Source of the DNA: Ilumatobacteraceae bacterium
GTDB taxonomy: Bacteria; Actinomycetota; Acidimicrobiia; Acidimicrobiales; Ilumatobacteraceae
Direction: 5' to 3'
NCBI GenBank assembly: GCA_025464045.1
Contig: JAODBQ010000380.1
Location: 1-6,085, forward strand
Length of the DNA: 6,085 bases
Shown: one piece after another, positions 1 through 6,049 of the stretch
How positions within the stretch are numbered: position 1 is the first letter of the stretch
Layout of the letters: each line of letters starts with the position of its first letter
Made by a program: the position numbers and the translations under genes
Notes under the pieces: generated by a model
Databases searched by the model: none
The model's input: the letters and a program-made list of their open reading frames with translations, nothing else
Told to the model about the DNA's origin: nothing

Positions 1-700
1 CCGTGGCACCCCAGATCAAGACGACGTCGCCCTGCTTCATCCGCGCCCCGTTGCGCGACACGAGCATCCGGTAGCTCGTCGAGTTGCACAGCGCGTTGAC
101 CGCCGCCTCCTCCCACGTCAGGTGGGCGGGCTTCGGCATCAGCTGGTTGGCCTTGACCACGGCGAGATCGGCGAGGCCGCCGAAGTTCGTCTCGTAGCCC
201 CAGATGCGCTGGTTGGTGGCGAGCATCGAGTCGTCGTGGGCACTCGGGTCCTGGTCGTCGACGTGGTTGCAGTGCACGGTGACGCGGTCGCCCGGCTTCC
301 AGTTGCGCACGGCCGAACCGACGCGCAGCACGACGCCCGAGGCGTCGCTGCCGACCACCTGGTAGTCGCGGTCGTGGCGCTTGGCCCACCCGCTCTCGCG
401 GCCGAGCCGGGCGAGCGGACCGAACGTGCTCACCGGCTCGAAGATCGTCGTCCACACCGTGTTGAAGTTGATGCTGCTGGCCATCACCGCGAGGTAGACC
501 TCGTCCGGCGCGAGCTCGGGAGTGGGCACCTCGCCGACGTGCAGGCTCTTGCGCGGGTCCTTCTCGGCCGACGGCACACCGGCCCAGATGTCCTGCTCGT
601 CCTTGAGCACGTGGGCGCCGCGGTAGCTCTCGGGGATGGAGAGGTTGCCGATGTCGGCACCGCTGGCGCCCGATTCGATGGCGTCGAGGATGTCCTGCAT
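1..700 (-). CDS. ccr: Crotonyl-CoA carboxylase/reductase, N-terminal 233 residues (3' end outside window)
   Basis: The enzyme carries out NADPH-dependent reductive carboxylation of crotonyl-CoA to ethylmalonyl-CoA in the cytoplasm, in the ethylmalonyl-CoA pathway or for polyketide extender units. It belongs to the medium-chain dehydrogenase/reductase superfamily. Visible CCR signatures are SSINFNTVWT (residues 75-84), CNHVDDQDP (144-152), QRIWGYETNFGG (164-175) and LTWEEAA (194-200). The fragment stops at LIWGAT, just before the glycine-rich NADPH-binding loop; family members are about 440-450 residues, so roughly half is present. By motif alignment to the Kitasatospora enzyme, N80 and Y169-E170 correspond to CO2-pocket residues N81 and F170-E171. 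The Tyr is, from memory, also usual in proteobacterial CCRs. The start is the ATG at 700-698: an in-frame TAA (712-710) lies four codons upstream with no alternative start between. There is no Shine-Dalgarno, but a -10 box lies at leaderless spacing. Confidence 0.95.
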   Translation of the reverse strand, partial: MQDILDAIESGASGADIGNLSIPESYRGAHVLKDEQDIWAGVPSAEKDPRKSLHVGEVPTPELAPDEVYLAVMASSINFNTVWTTIFEPVSTFGPLARLGRESGWAKRHDRDYQVVGSDASGVVLRVGSAVRNWKPGDRVTVHCNHVDDQDPSAHDDSMLATNQRIWGYETNFGGLADLAVVKANQLMPKPAHLTWEEAAVNALCNSTSYRMLVSRNGARMKQGDVVLIWGAT

Positions 701-712
701 CCGGCGAGGTTA
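701..712 (-). promoter_or_regulatory. Candidate leaderless -10 element of ccr
   Basis: On the minus strand TAACCT (712-707) fits the actinobacterial -10 consensus TANNNT. It is followed by exactly six bases (CGCCGG) and then the ccr ATG, which puts the transcription start at the A of the start codon. No Shine-Dalgarno sequence is present, in keeping with a leaderless mRNA. No convincing -35 hexamer is seen. The 74-bp gap 701-774 must also hold the control region of the divergent isomerase gene, for which I see no clear -10. Confidence 0.5.
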
Positions 713-760
713 CCGACGGGTAGGGAGTCCTGCCGAAACGAGGGGTCGGGATCGACGGAT

Positions 761-765
761 GGAAG
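761..765 (+). promoter_or_regulatory. Ribosome binding site of the peptidyl-prolyl isomerase gene
   Basis: GGAAG lies nine bases before the ATG at 775. It supports that start over the out-of-frame ATG at 759. It is a moderate Shine-Dalgarno match, and the lipoprotein signal sequence begins directly at this start. Confidence 0.5.
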
Positions 766-774
766 ACTGCGCGC

Positions 775-1479
775 ATGCGACCGACCACGAAGCGTGCCCA
801 TCACCCGAGGGGCGTCGCCGCCGGCCTGATCGTCGCGGTCGTCGTCGCGATCGCGCTCGCCGCGTGCGGGAGCGACTCGCCGGCGTCGACGAAGAGCTCG
901 GCGGCGGACGGCGCGTGCCCCGCGCCGGACGGCTCGTCGCCCAGGCGCCAGCAGTTCACCGCGGTGCCACCGATGTGCATCGATCCGGCCACCACGTACG
1001 TCGCCACGATCACCACCGACCACGGCACGTTGCACGCCACCCTCGACCCGAAGCTGGCGCCGCAGACCGTCAACAGCTTCGTGTACCTCGCCCGCTACCA
1101 CTACTTCGATGCGACGCCGTGCCACCGGGCGATCCCGGGCTTCGTCGTGCAGTGTGGCGACCCGACCGGCACGGGCGCCGGCGGTCCCGGGTACGAGACC
1201 CCCGTCGAGACCGGCGGCTTCTCCGCGTATGCGATCGGCGACCTGGCGATGGCCAAGCGGCCGGGGGCGGTCACGAACGGCAGCCAGTTCTTCGTGATCA
1301 GCGGCACGGATGGGGCCGCGCTCGCACCCGACTACTCGCTGTTCGGCAAGGTCGATCCGGTCGACCTGCCCGTCGTCGCCGCGCTGGACGCGCTCGGCAA
1401 CCCGGACCCGAGCGCCAACGGCGTCCCCCCGACGCAACCGATCACGATCACCTCGGTGACGATCAGTCCGACCACCTGA
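775..1479 (+). CDS. Cyclophilin-type peptidyl-prolyl cis-trans isomerase, predicted lipoprotein
   Basis: This 234-residue protein should catalyse proline isomerisation and assist folding of exported proteins on the outer face of the membrane. Residues 1-31 form a lipoprotein signal: basic start, hydrophobic stretch GLIVAVVVAIALAAC and lipobox LAAC with acylated C31. A Ser/Ala-rich spacer follows. The cyclophilin domain runs from about residue 74 to the end. It shows HRAIPGFVVQCGD (117-129), holding R118, F123 and Q126, which match human CypA R55, F60 and Q63. NGSQFFVISG (168-177) and LFGKV (189-193) also match. The tryptophan important for cyclosporin binding appears replaced by a small residue, as in many bacterial members. 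Four further cysteines (48, 68, 116, 127) could form disulfides after export; C116 and C127 sit where Phe and Gly are usual. It is divergent from ccr and lies 173 bp before the GH18 gene. The natural substrate is unknown. Confidence 0.92.
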   Translation: MRPTTKRAHHPRGVAAGLIVAVVVAIALAACGSDSPASTKSSAADGACPAPDGSSPRRQQFTAVPPMCIDPATTYVATITTDHGTLHATLDPKLAPQTVNSFVYLARYHYFDATPCHRAIPGFVVQCGDPTGTGAGGPGYETPVETGGFSAYAIGDLAMAKRPGAVTNGSQFFVISGTDGAALAPDYSLFGKVDPVDLPVVAALDALGNPDPSANGVPPTQPITITSVTISPTT

Positions 1480-1505
1480 CGCCGAGCGCGCTGACGCACA
1501 CAGCT

Positions 1506-1553
1506 GACGTGACGAGCGACGTGACGAGCGACGTGACGGGCGACGTGACGAGC
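1506..1553 (+). repeat. Four tandem copies of a 12-bp unit
   Basis: The unit GACGTGACGAGC occurs four times head to tail at 1506, 1518, 1530 and 1542; the third copy has one change (A to G at 1539). It begins 26 bp after the isomerase stop and lies 100 bp before the GH18 start. The unit length is a multiple of three, and the GH18 frame is open through it, where it would read Asp-Val-Thr-Ser/Gly. I place it outside coding sequence because a good signal peptide begins only at 1653. It may be a slippage-prone minisatellite or a set of direct-repeat protein binding sites; nothing decides between these. Confidence 0.85.
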
Positions 1554-1575
1554 TGGCCTGACGGCCGCGATCCGA

Positions 1576-1599
1576 CGACGGCGCGCGGTCGGGCCGTCG
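1576..1599 (+). terminator. Possible hairpin between isomerase and GH18 genes
   Basis: CGACGGC (1576-1582) pairs perfectly with GCCGTCG (1593-1599) around a 10-base loop. There is no T run after it, so if it ends isomerase transcription it is not a canonical intrinsic terminator. In DNA this G+C-rich a 7-bp stem can arise by chance. Confidence 0.25.
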
Positions 1600-1640
1600 C
1601 GCTGCGACGTTCGCGCCGAGAACGACGGGCGGCCGGCGAC

Positions 1641-1652
1641 TACCGTTCGCGG
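1641..1652 (+). promoter_or_regulatory. Candidate leaderless -10 element of the GH18 gene
   Basis: TACCGT (1641-1646) matches TANNNT and is followed by exactly six bases (TCGCGG) before the ATG at 1653. This is the same geometry as at ccr. No Shine-Dalgarno precedes this ATG, which agrees with a leaderless transcript and supports 1653 as the start. No clear -35 hexamer is seen. Confidence 0.5.
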
Positions 1653-2972
1653 ATGCTCCGCCGCCCGGCTGCGAAGCCGCGTCCTCACGCGTGCCGTCGC
1701 GGGTTCCGTCGCGCCGGTGGTGTCCTCGTCGTCCTCGCCGCGTTCGTCCCCCTGCTCCTCGGCTCGCAGCCGGACGCGCACGCGACACGTCCACCGTTCG
1801 TCAACATCTGGGTGCCGTACTGGGACACCTCCGCCGGCTCGTCGAGCTACGGCTCCGTCGATGACGCGCAGCTCTACGACGAGGTCTCACCGTTCTTCCT
1901 CACCGCCGTCGCGGACGGCACGGTGATCCAGGTCGGGGGCGCGACCGAGGCCAAGCGCTTCGCCAGCTCCGTCGCCACCGCCCGTGCGCGACAGCTGACG
2001 GTGATCCCCACCGTCACCGACGGCGCCGGCAAGCTCGGCATGCAGTCGATCCTGGCGGACCCGGTGCGCCGCGCCGCGCACATCGCCAACTTGGTGTACA
2101 TCGCGGTCAACGGCGTGAGCGGCATCGCCAGCAGCTTCGACGGCATCGACCTCGACTACGAGGTGTTCGCGTTCACCGACGGCTCCTCCACGTGGGCAAC
2201 GACGATGCCGCTGTGGGTCCAGTTCGTCAACGAGCTGGGCGCGGCGCTGCACGACAAAGGCAAGGTGCTGACGATCACGATCCCGCCGGTCTGGAACGCC
2301 ACGACCGTCGGCCAGCAGAAGGACTACTGGGTGTACGCCCAGGACCAGATCCTGCCGTTCATCGACCGGCTGCGGCTGATGGTCTACGACTGGAGCCCTG
2401 GTACGCCGAGCGCGACGGCCCCGATCACGTGGGTCCAGCAGGTGGTCAACTACTCGAACAAGGTCGCCGACGCGACCGGCCAACCGCGATCCAAGCTCGA
2501 GCTCGGCGTGCCCGCGTACGGACGCCACTGGCGCCGTTCGGTCGGCGGCGCGCCGTGCCCGGACGGGACGAACCTGACGACGAGCTCGGTGACGACGTCC
2601 AACGCGCCCGGCATCGCCAACACGGCCGGCGCAACCCTCCAGCGCGACGCCAGCGGCGAGGTGACGTTCGGCTGGAGCCAGACGTTCACCGGTGTGCACA
2701 CGTTCTCGACCGTGCAGGTCCCGCCGCTCGTGCTGCCCACGAAGACCTCGCCGACCATCTCGAGCGCGGACGGCGGCGTGCCGGCGGTCCGCCTCGGGCC
2801 ACCGCCCGCCGAGGTCACGTGCACCGTGCAGCACACCGTCTTCTTCCCCGACGGTGACAGCATCGTCCAGAAGTCGAACGTGGCACTCGTCAGCGGCTGG
2901 GCCGGGATCATCATCTGGGCCTCGAGCTACGAGTCCGACAGCGTCTACGACGCGCTGCGCACCGTCACCTAG
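1653..2972 (+). CDS. Secreted glycosyl hydrolase family 18 protein (chitinase/peptidoglycan-hydrolase-like)
   Basis: This 439-residue protein is a predicted exported beta-1,4-N-acetylglucosamine hydrolase. Residues 1-44 form a signal peptide: many arginines, hydrophobic core AGGVLVVLAAFVPLLLG and a cleavage site after AHA (42-44). R15-R16-G-F18 resembles a twin-arginine motif, so Tat export is possible. The GH18 signature DGIDLDYE occupies residues 163-170, with E170 as catalytic acid and D168 as its partner. Further family landmarks are LMVYDWSPG (M243, Y245, D246, W247), LELGVPAYGRHW, and IIIWASSYE near the C-terminus (W422). C302 and C390 may form a disulfide in the mature protein. I see no carbohydrate-binding or cell-wall anchoring module. 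The frame is open far upstream, but there it only overlaps the isomerase gene and the 12-bp repeats; signal peptide and -10 spacing favour 1653. Whether it cuts chitin, peptidoglycan or another glycan cannot be told. Confidence 0.88.
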   Translation: MLRRPAAKPRPHACRRGFRRAGGVLVVLAAFVPLLLGSQPDAHATRPPFVNIWVPYWDTSAGSSSYGSVDDAQLYDEVSPFFLTAVADGTVIQVGGATEAKRFASSVATARARQLTVIPTVTDGAGKLGMQSILADPVRRAAHIANLVYIAVNGVSGIASSFDGIDLDYEVFAFTDGSSTWATTMPLWVQFVNELGAALHDKGKVLTITIPPVWNATTVGQQKDYWVYAQDQILPFIDRLRLMVYDWSPGTPSATAPITWVQQVVNYSNKVADATGQPRSKLELGVPAYGRHWRRSVGGAPCPDGTNLTTSSVTTSNAPGIANTAGATLQRDASGEVTFGWSQTFTGVHTFSTVQVPPLVLPTKTSPTISSADGGVPAVRLGPPPAEVTCTVQHTVFFPDGDSIVQKSNVALVSGWAGIIIWASSYESDSVYDALRTVT

Positions 2973-3004
2973 CTGCCGAGCGACGTGCGCCACTGCCCTC
3001 GCGA

Positions 3005-3016
3005 ACCGGTACCGGT
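3005..3016. promoter_or_regulatory. 12-bp perfect palindrome upstream of the thiolase gene, possible operator
   Basis: ACCGGTACCGGT is its own reverse complement and is also a direct repeat of the palindrome ACCGGT. Its right half (3011-3016) sits 17 bp before the candidate -10 at 3034, just where a -35 element would lie. A dimeric repressor such as a TetR- or GntR-type protein could bind here. No regulator gene is present in the window, so this is a guess from position and symmetry. Confidence 0.3.
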
Positions 3017-3033
3017 CGGTCACTGGGGCGGCG

Positions 3034-3039
3034 TACGCT
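3034..3039 (+). promoter_or_regulatory. Candidate -10 box of the thiolase gene
   Basis: TACGCT fits TANNNT and would start transcription near 3046, giving a leader of about 34 nt that contains the ribosome binding site. The -35 region is not consensus and coincides with a palindrome. Confidence 0.35.
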
Positions 3040-3066
3040 GGTCGACCACACCTGTAAACCTGCACT

Positions 3067-3073
3067 GAGGGGG
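3067..3073 (+). promoter_or_regulatory. Ribosome binding site of the thiolase gene
   Basis: GAGGGGG lies six bases before the ATG at 3080. It is the strongest Shine-Dalgarno in the window and fixes the thiolase start. Confidence 0.7.
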
Positions 3074-3079
3074 CTGGTC

Positions 3080-4261
<1,182 letters not shown>

Positions 4262-4411
4262 CCGGCGTGGCCCGGCCCCGGCCCCGGCCGTGAGCGGTTG
4301 CGGCGGCGCTCGCGGGCACCAAACCGATCGGCCGCGCGCAACGTGTCGCGCTCGGGTGGTGGCCCCCGATCACACGAACCGGGGAGCTCGGCGGATCATT
4401 TGCTCCAAGCG
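4262..4411. other. Intergenic stretch after the thiolase, no gene seen
   Basis: These 150 bp hold no convincing reading frame with a ribosome binding site. At 4269-4289 there is a short G/C-only repeat, GGCCC then GGCCCC twice then GGCC, which could fold in several registers but has no T run. I see no canonical thiolase terminator here, so thiolase read-through into the downstream hairpin at 4500-4570 is possible. Confidence 0.5.
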
Positions 4412-4440
4412 TTGACACCTACCCGTCATGCTTGTAACGT
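4412..4440 (+). promoter_or_regulatory. Near-consensus housekeeping sigma promoter of the predicted small RNA
   Basis: A perfect -35 TTGACA (4412-4417), a 17-bp spacer and the -10 TAACGT (4435-4440) form the best promoter in the window. Transcription should begin about at A4447. No open reading frame with a start codon and ribosome binding site follows on the plus strand; an intrinsic terminator does, 60-130 bp downstream. Confidence 0.7.
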
Positions 4441-4446
4441 AACCGC

Positions 4447-4570
4447 AACGTACTCACCGGACAGGCCGTCAGCGGCTGCACAGCCGGAGAGTCCAACATC
4501 TGAGGCATCACTTCTGCAGTTGGCCCGTCCGCCCGCTACCAGCTGCAGTGGTGGTGCCTCAGTCATTTTT
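4447..4570 (+). ncRNA. Predicted small non-coding RNA, about 124 nt, family not recognised
   Basis: The unit is bounded by a strong promoter and an intrinsic terminator, contains no ATG on the plus strand, and is highly foldable. Hairpin 1 (4452-4492) has outer stems ACTC/GAGT and CCGG/CCGG separated by one A-A mismatch, and encloses a small stem GCCG/CGGC with loop TCAG. Hairpin 2 (4500-4562) is a 24-position stem with one mismatch and a 15-base C-rich loop. It lacks the conserved SRP RNA domain IV sequence expected of ffs, which often lies near dnaX-recR. It has only one C-rich loop, so it does not clearly fit the actinobacterial 6C RNA, which has two. Its 3' end lies 32 bp from the convergent recR stop, so it could be antisense to the recR 3' untranslated region. 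Function unknown. Confidence 0.6.
4500..4570 (+). terminator. Intrinsic terminator: long hairpin followed by T run
   Basis: CTGAGGCA (4500-4507) pairs perfectly with TGCCTCAG (4555-4562). Pairing continues inward to G4523-C4539: 23 pairs in all, three of them G-T, with a single T-T mismatch (4513/4549). The 15-base loop 4524-4538 is C-rich. TCATTTTT follows (T run 4566-4570). The T run is only on the plus-strand side, so it ends plus-strand transcripts (the small RNA, and any thiolase read-through) rather than recR. The stem is much longer than termination needs, which suggests it also has a role in the RNA. Confidence 0.8.
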
Positions 4571-4602
4571 CCGCCGCAGCCGCTGCCGCGCACGTCAGGC
4601 GC

Positions 4603-5211
4603 TCAAGCGGAGAGCGGACGGCGTCCTTCGAGGGCCCGGCCGAGCGTCAGCTCGTCGGCGTACTCCAGATCGCCGCCGACCGGCAGGCCGCTGGCGAGGC
4701 GCGTGACCGCGATCCCGAACGGCTTGAGCATCCGCGCGATGTACATCGCCGTCACCTCGCCCTCGGTGTTCGGGTTCGTGCACAGGATCACCTCGCGCAC
4801 CCCCTCCGGTTCCAGGCGCACGAACAGCTCCTTCATCTTCAGCTGCTCCGGGCCGATGCCGTCGAGCGGGCTCATCGCCCCGAGCAGGACGTGGTAGCGA
4901 CCGTTGTACTCACCCGTCCGTTCGATGGCGACGATGTCCCGGGACTCCTCGACCACGCACAGCAACGAGGGGTCGCGGCGGTCGTCGGCGCAGATCGGGC
5001 ACAGCTCCGCATCGGCGACGTTCCAGCACCGGCTGCAGAACCGCACCCGCAGCTTCGCCTCGGTGATCGCCGAGGCGAGCCGGGCGACCTCGTCGCCAGA
5101 CGCCTTGAGCAGGTGGAACGCGATCCGCTGGGCCGACTTCGGACCGATGCCCGGCAGCCGGCCGAGCTCGTCGATCAGCGCCTGGACGGGCTGGGTGTAG
5201 ACCGCAGCCAT
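4603..5211 (-). CDS. recR: Recombination mediator protein RecR
   Basis: RecR works with RecO (and RecF) in the cytoplasm to load RecA onto SSB-coated single-stranded DNA in gap repair. The 202-residue protein has the usual length. A helix-hairpin-helix LGRLPGIGPKSAQRIAFHLL occupies residues 16-35. The four-cysteine zinc site is C59, C62, C71 and C74. A Toprim domain begins near LCVVEESRDI (84-93), with E88 as the conserved glutamate. The conserved end is LPVGGDLEYADELTLGRAL. The ATG (5211-5209) shares its A with the TGA of dnaX (TGATG), so translation is probably coupled to dnaX; an AGGAG lies 14 bases upstream, rather far for independent initiation. The gene is convergent with the predicted small RNA, and no terminator oriented for recR is evident. 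Confidence 0.97.
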   Translation of the reverse strand: MAAVYTQPVQALIDELGRLPGIGPKSAQRIAFHLLKASGDEVARLASAITEAKLRVRFCSRCWNVADAELCPICADDRRDPSLLCVVEESRDIVAIERTGEYNGRYHVLLGAMSPLDGIGPEQLKMKELFVRLEPEGVREVILCTNPNTEGEVTAMYIARMLKPFGIAVTRLASGLPVGGDLEYADELTLGRALEGRRPLSA

Positions 5212-6049
5212 CAGCGCTCGTCCATCTCCTGCGAGCCGGGGAAGGCCTGCAGGAGTCGATCGACGGGACCGAGCACCGATTCCGGCGGCACGTCGGTGAG
5301 CGCGCTCATGTCGATCGCCTCGTCGCTCTCGTCGGTGTGCTGGTCGGGGGCGGTCTGATCGGCAGCGGCCCCGAGGTCGGACTCCCCCTCAGCGTCGGCC
5401 ACCACACCCGGATCCGGCGCGTCACGACGCACCGACGTGTTCGCCGCCCGCGCCTTCAACGGGACGACCCGCGCTGCGGAGCCGGCGCCGATCATCGGCG
5501 AGTCGCCGAGCAGCCCCTCCGGGTCCGCCGCGCCGTCGACCACCAGCAGCACCGACACCGTGGCGCCGACGATCGTCGCCACGGCGGCCTCGAGCTCGGC
5601 GACGTGCGCCGACGAGCGCGTGCGATGGGCCTCGTTCGGTGTGCCGATCGCCAGCTTGCCGTCACGCTCGCCGAGCACGGTGACGGCCGAGAACAGCGGT
5701 CGGGCGATGCCGCGCAACGTCGGCACGACCTCGCTCCACCTGGCCACCGCGGCCTCGATCGCGCCCGACGTCGACGTCGTTGGCGATGTTGACGTCGTCG
5801 GCGATGACGATCCGGCGGGCGGCGCGATCGCCCCGCGTCCGGAGGCGACGGTCTCGGACAACGTCGCCGAGGACGTCACGTCCGCCGATGTCGGCGATGA
5901 GGGCGGCGGTGCCGTCGACGCGGCGGCAGGAGGCGGCGCGTCGCCAGACGCAGCCGTGCCAGCATCGACCGGCGGTGTCGAGGACGCCGCCGGCGATGCC
6001 GCGGCGGGCCGCGGCGACCCAGGTGCAGGTGCAGGTGCCGGTCTCCGTG
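5211..6049 (-). CDS. dnaX: DNA polymerase III subunit gamma/tau, C-terminal part (5' end outside the contig)
   Basis: DnaX is the clamp-loader ATPase subunit. Only about 278 C-terminal residues are visible; the ATPase domains are missing. The frame is open from the stop (5213-5211) to the end of genomic sequence, so the GTG at 5879 is an internal codon and not the start. In order there is a Pro/Ala/Ser/Thr-rich linker (about 6049-5770), a folded segment with ARW then VVPTLRG, ARPLFSAVTVLGERDGKLAIG and ELEAAVATIVGA (about 5765-5530), an acidic linker (about 5530-5285) and the tail VDRLLQAFPGSQEMDER. The Trp, the L-R pair, the V-x-x-DG-x-L-x-IG strand and the FPG tail resemble the actinobacterial DnaX C-terminal domain. 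The position directly before recR is the classic dnaX location. The assignment rests on this weakly conserved domain plus context. Confidence 0.78.
5773..5808. repeat. Two imperfect 18-bp tandem copies in the dnaX linker
   Basis: Copy 1 (5773-5790, GACGTCGTTGGCGATGTT) and copy 2 (5791-5808) agree at 15 of 18 positions. On the coding strand they give a repeated Ser-Pro-Thr-Thr-Ser-Thr pattern in the flexible linker. This looks like slippage expansion within low-complexity coding sequence. Confidence 0.6.

Noticed and set aside
164..175. Tyr instead of Phe in the CCR CO2-pocket motif (protein residue 169) as a novelty
   Set aside because: The coordinates given are protein residues. As I recall, Tyr at this place is common in alphaproteobacterial CCRs, so it is a known variant rather than a lesion.
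1506..1553. CRISPR array
   Set aside because: The copies are directly adjacent 12-mers with no spacers and there are no cas genes.
636..1652. Upstream extension of the GH18 frame to 636
   Set aside because: It overlaps the isomerase gene in a different frame, contains no domain, and would put the signal peptide in the middle of the protein.
484..1794. Long minus-strand reading frame of 436 codons
   Set aside because: It overlaps ccr in another frame and runs antisense to the isomerase and the GH18 start. Its translation is Arg-rich and shows no domain, as expected for shadow frames in G+C-rich DNA.
1887..3065. Long minus-strand reading frame of 392 codons
   Set aside because: Antisense to the GH18 gene, which has full catalytic motifs; the shadow translation is an Arg/Asp/Val-rich string with no recognisable family.
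4500..4562. Terminator for recR on the minus strand
   Set aside because: In that direction the stem is not followed by a T run (GATGTTGG follows), and the A run lies before it, so the signal points to plus-strand termination.
4447..4570. Signal recognition particle RNA (ffs), often near dnaX and recR
   Set aside because: The conserved domain IV tetraloop region with its GGAAG and AGCAGC elements is absent on both strands.
4447..4570. Actinobacterial 6C RNA
   Set aside because: Only hairpin 2 has a C-rich loop and its run of C is interrupted; hairpin 1 has a TCAG loop. Not excluded without a covariance-model search.
4298..4897. Plus-strand frame of 199 codons across the small RNA and recR end
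   Set aside because: It overlaps recR antisense, starts from a weak non-ATG codon without a ribosome binding site and reads through the terminator hairpin.
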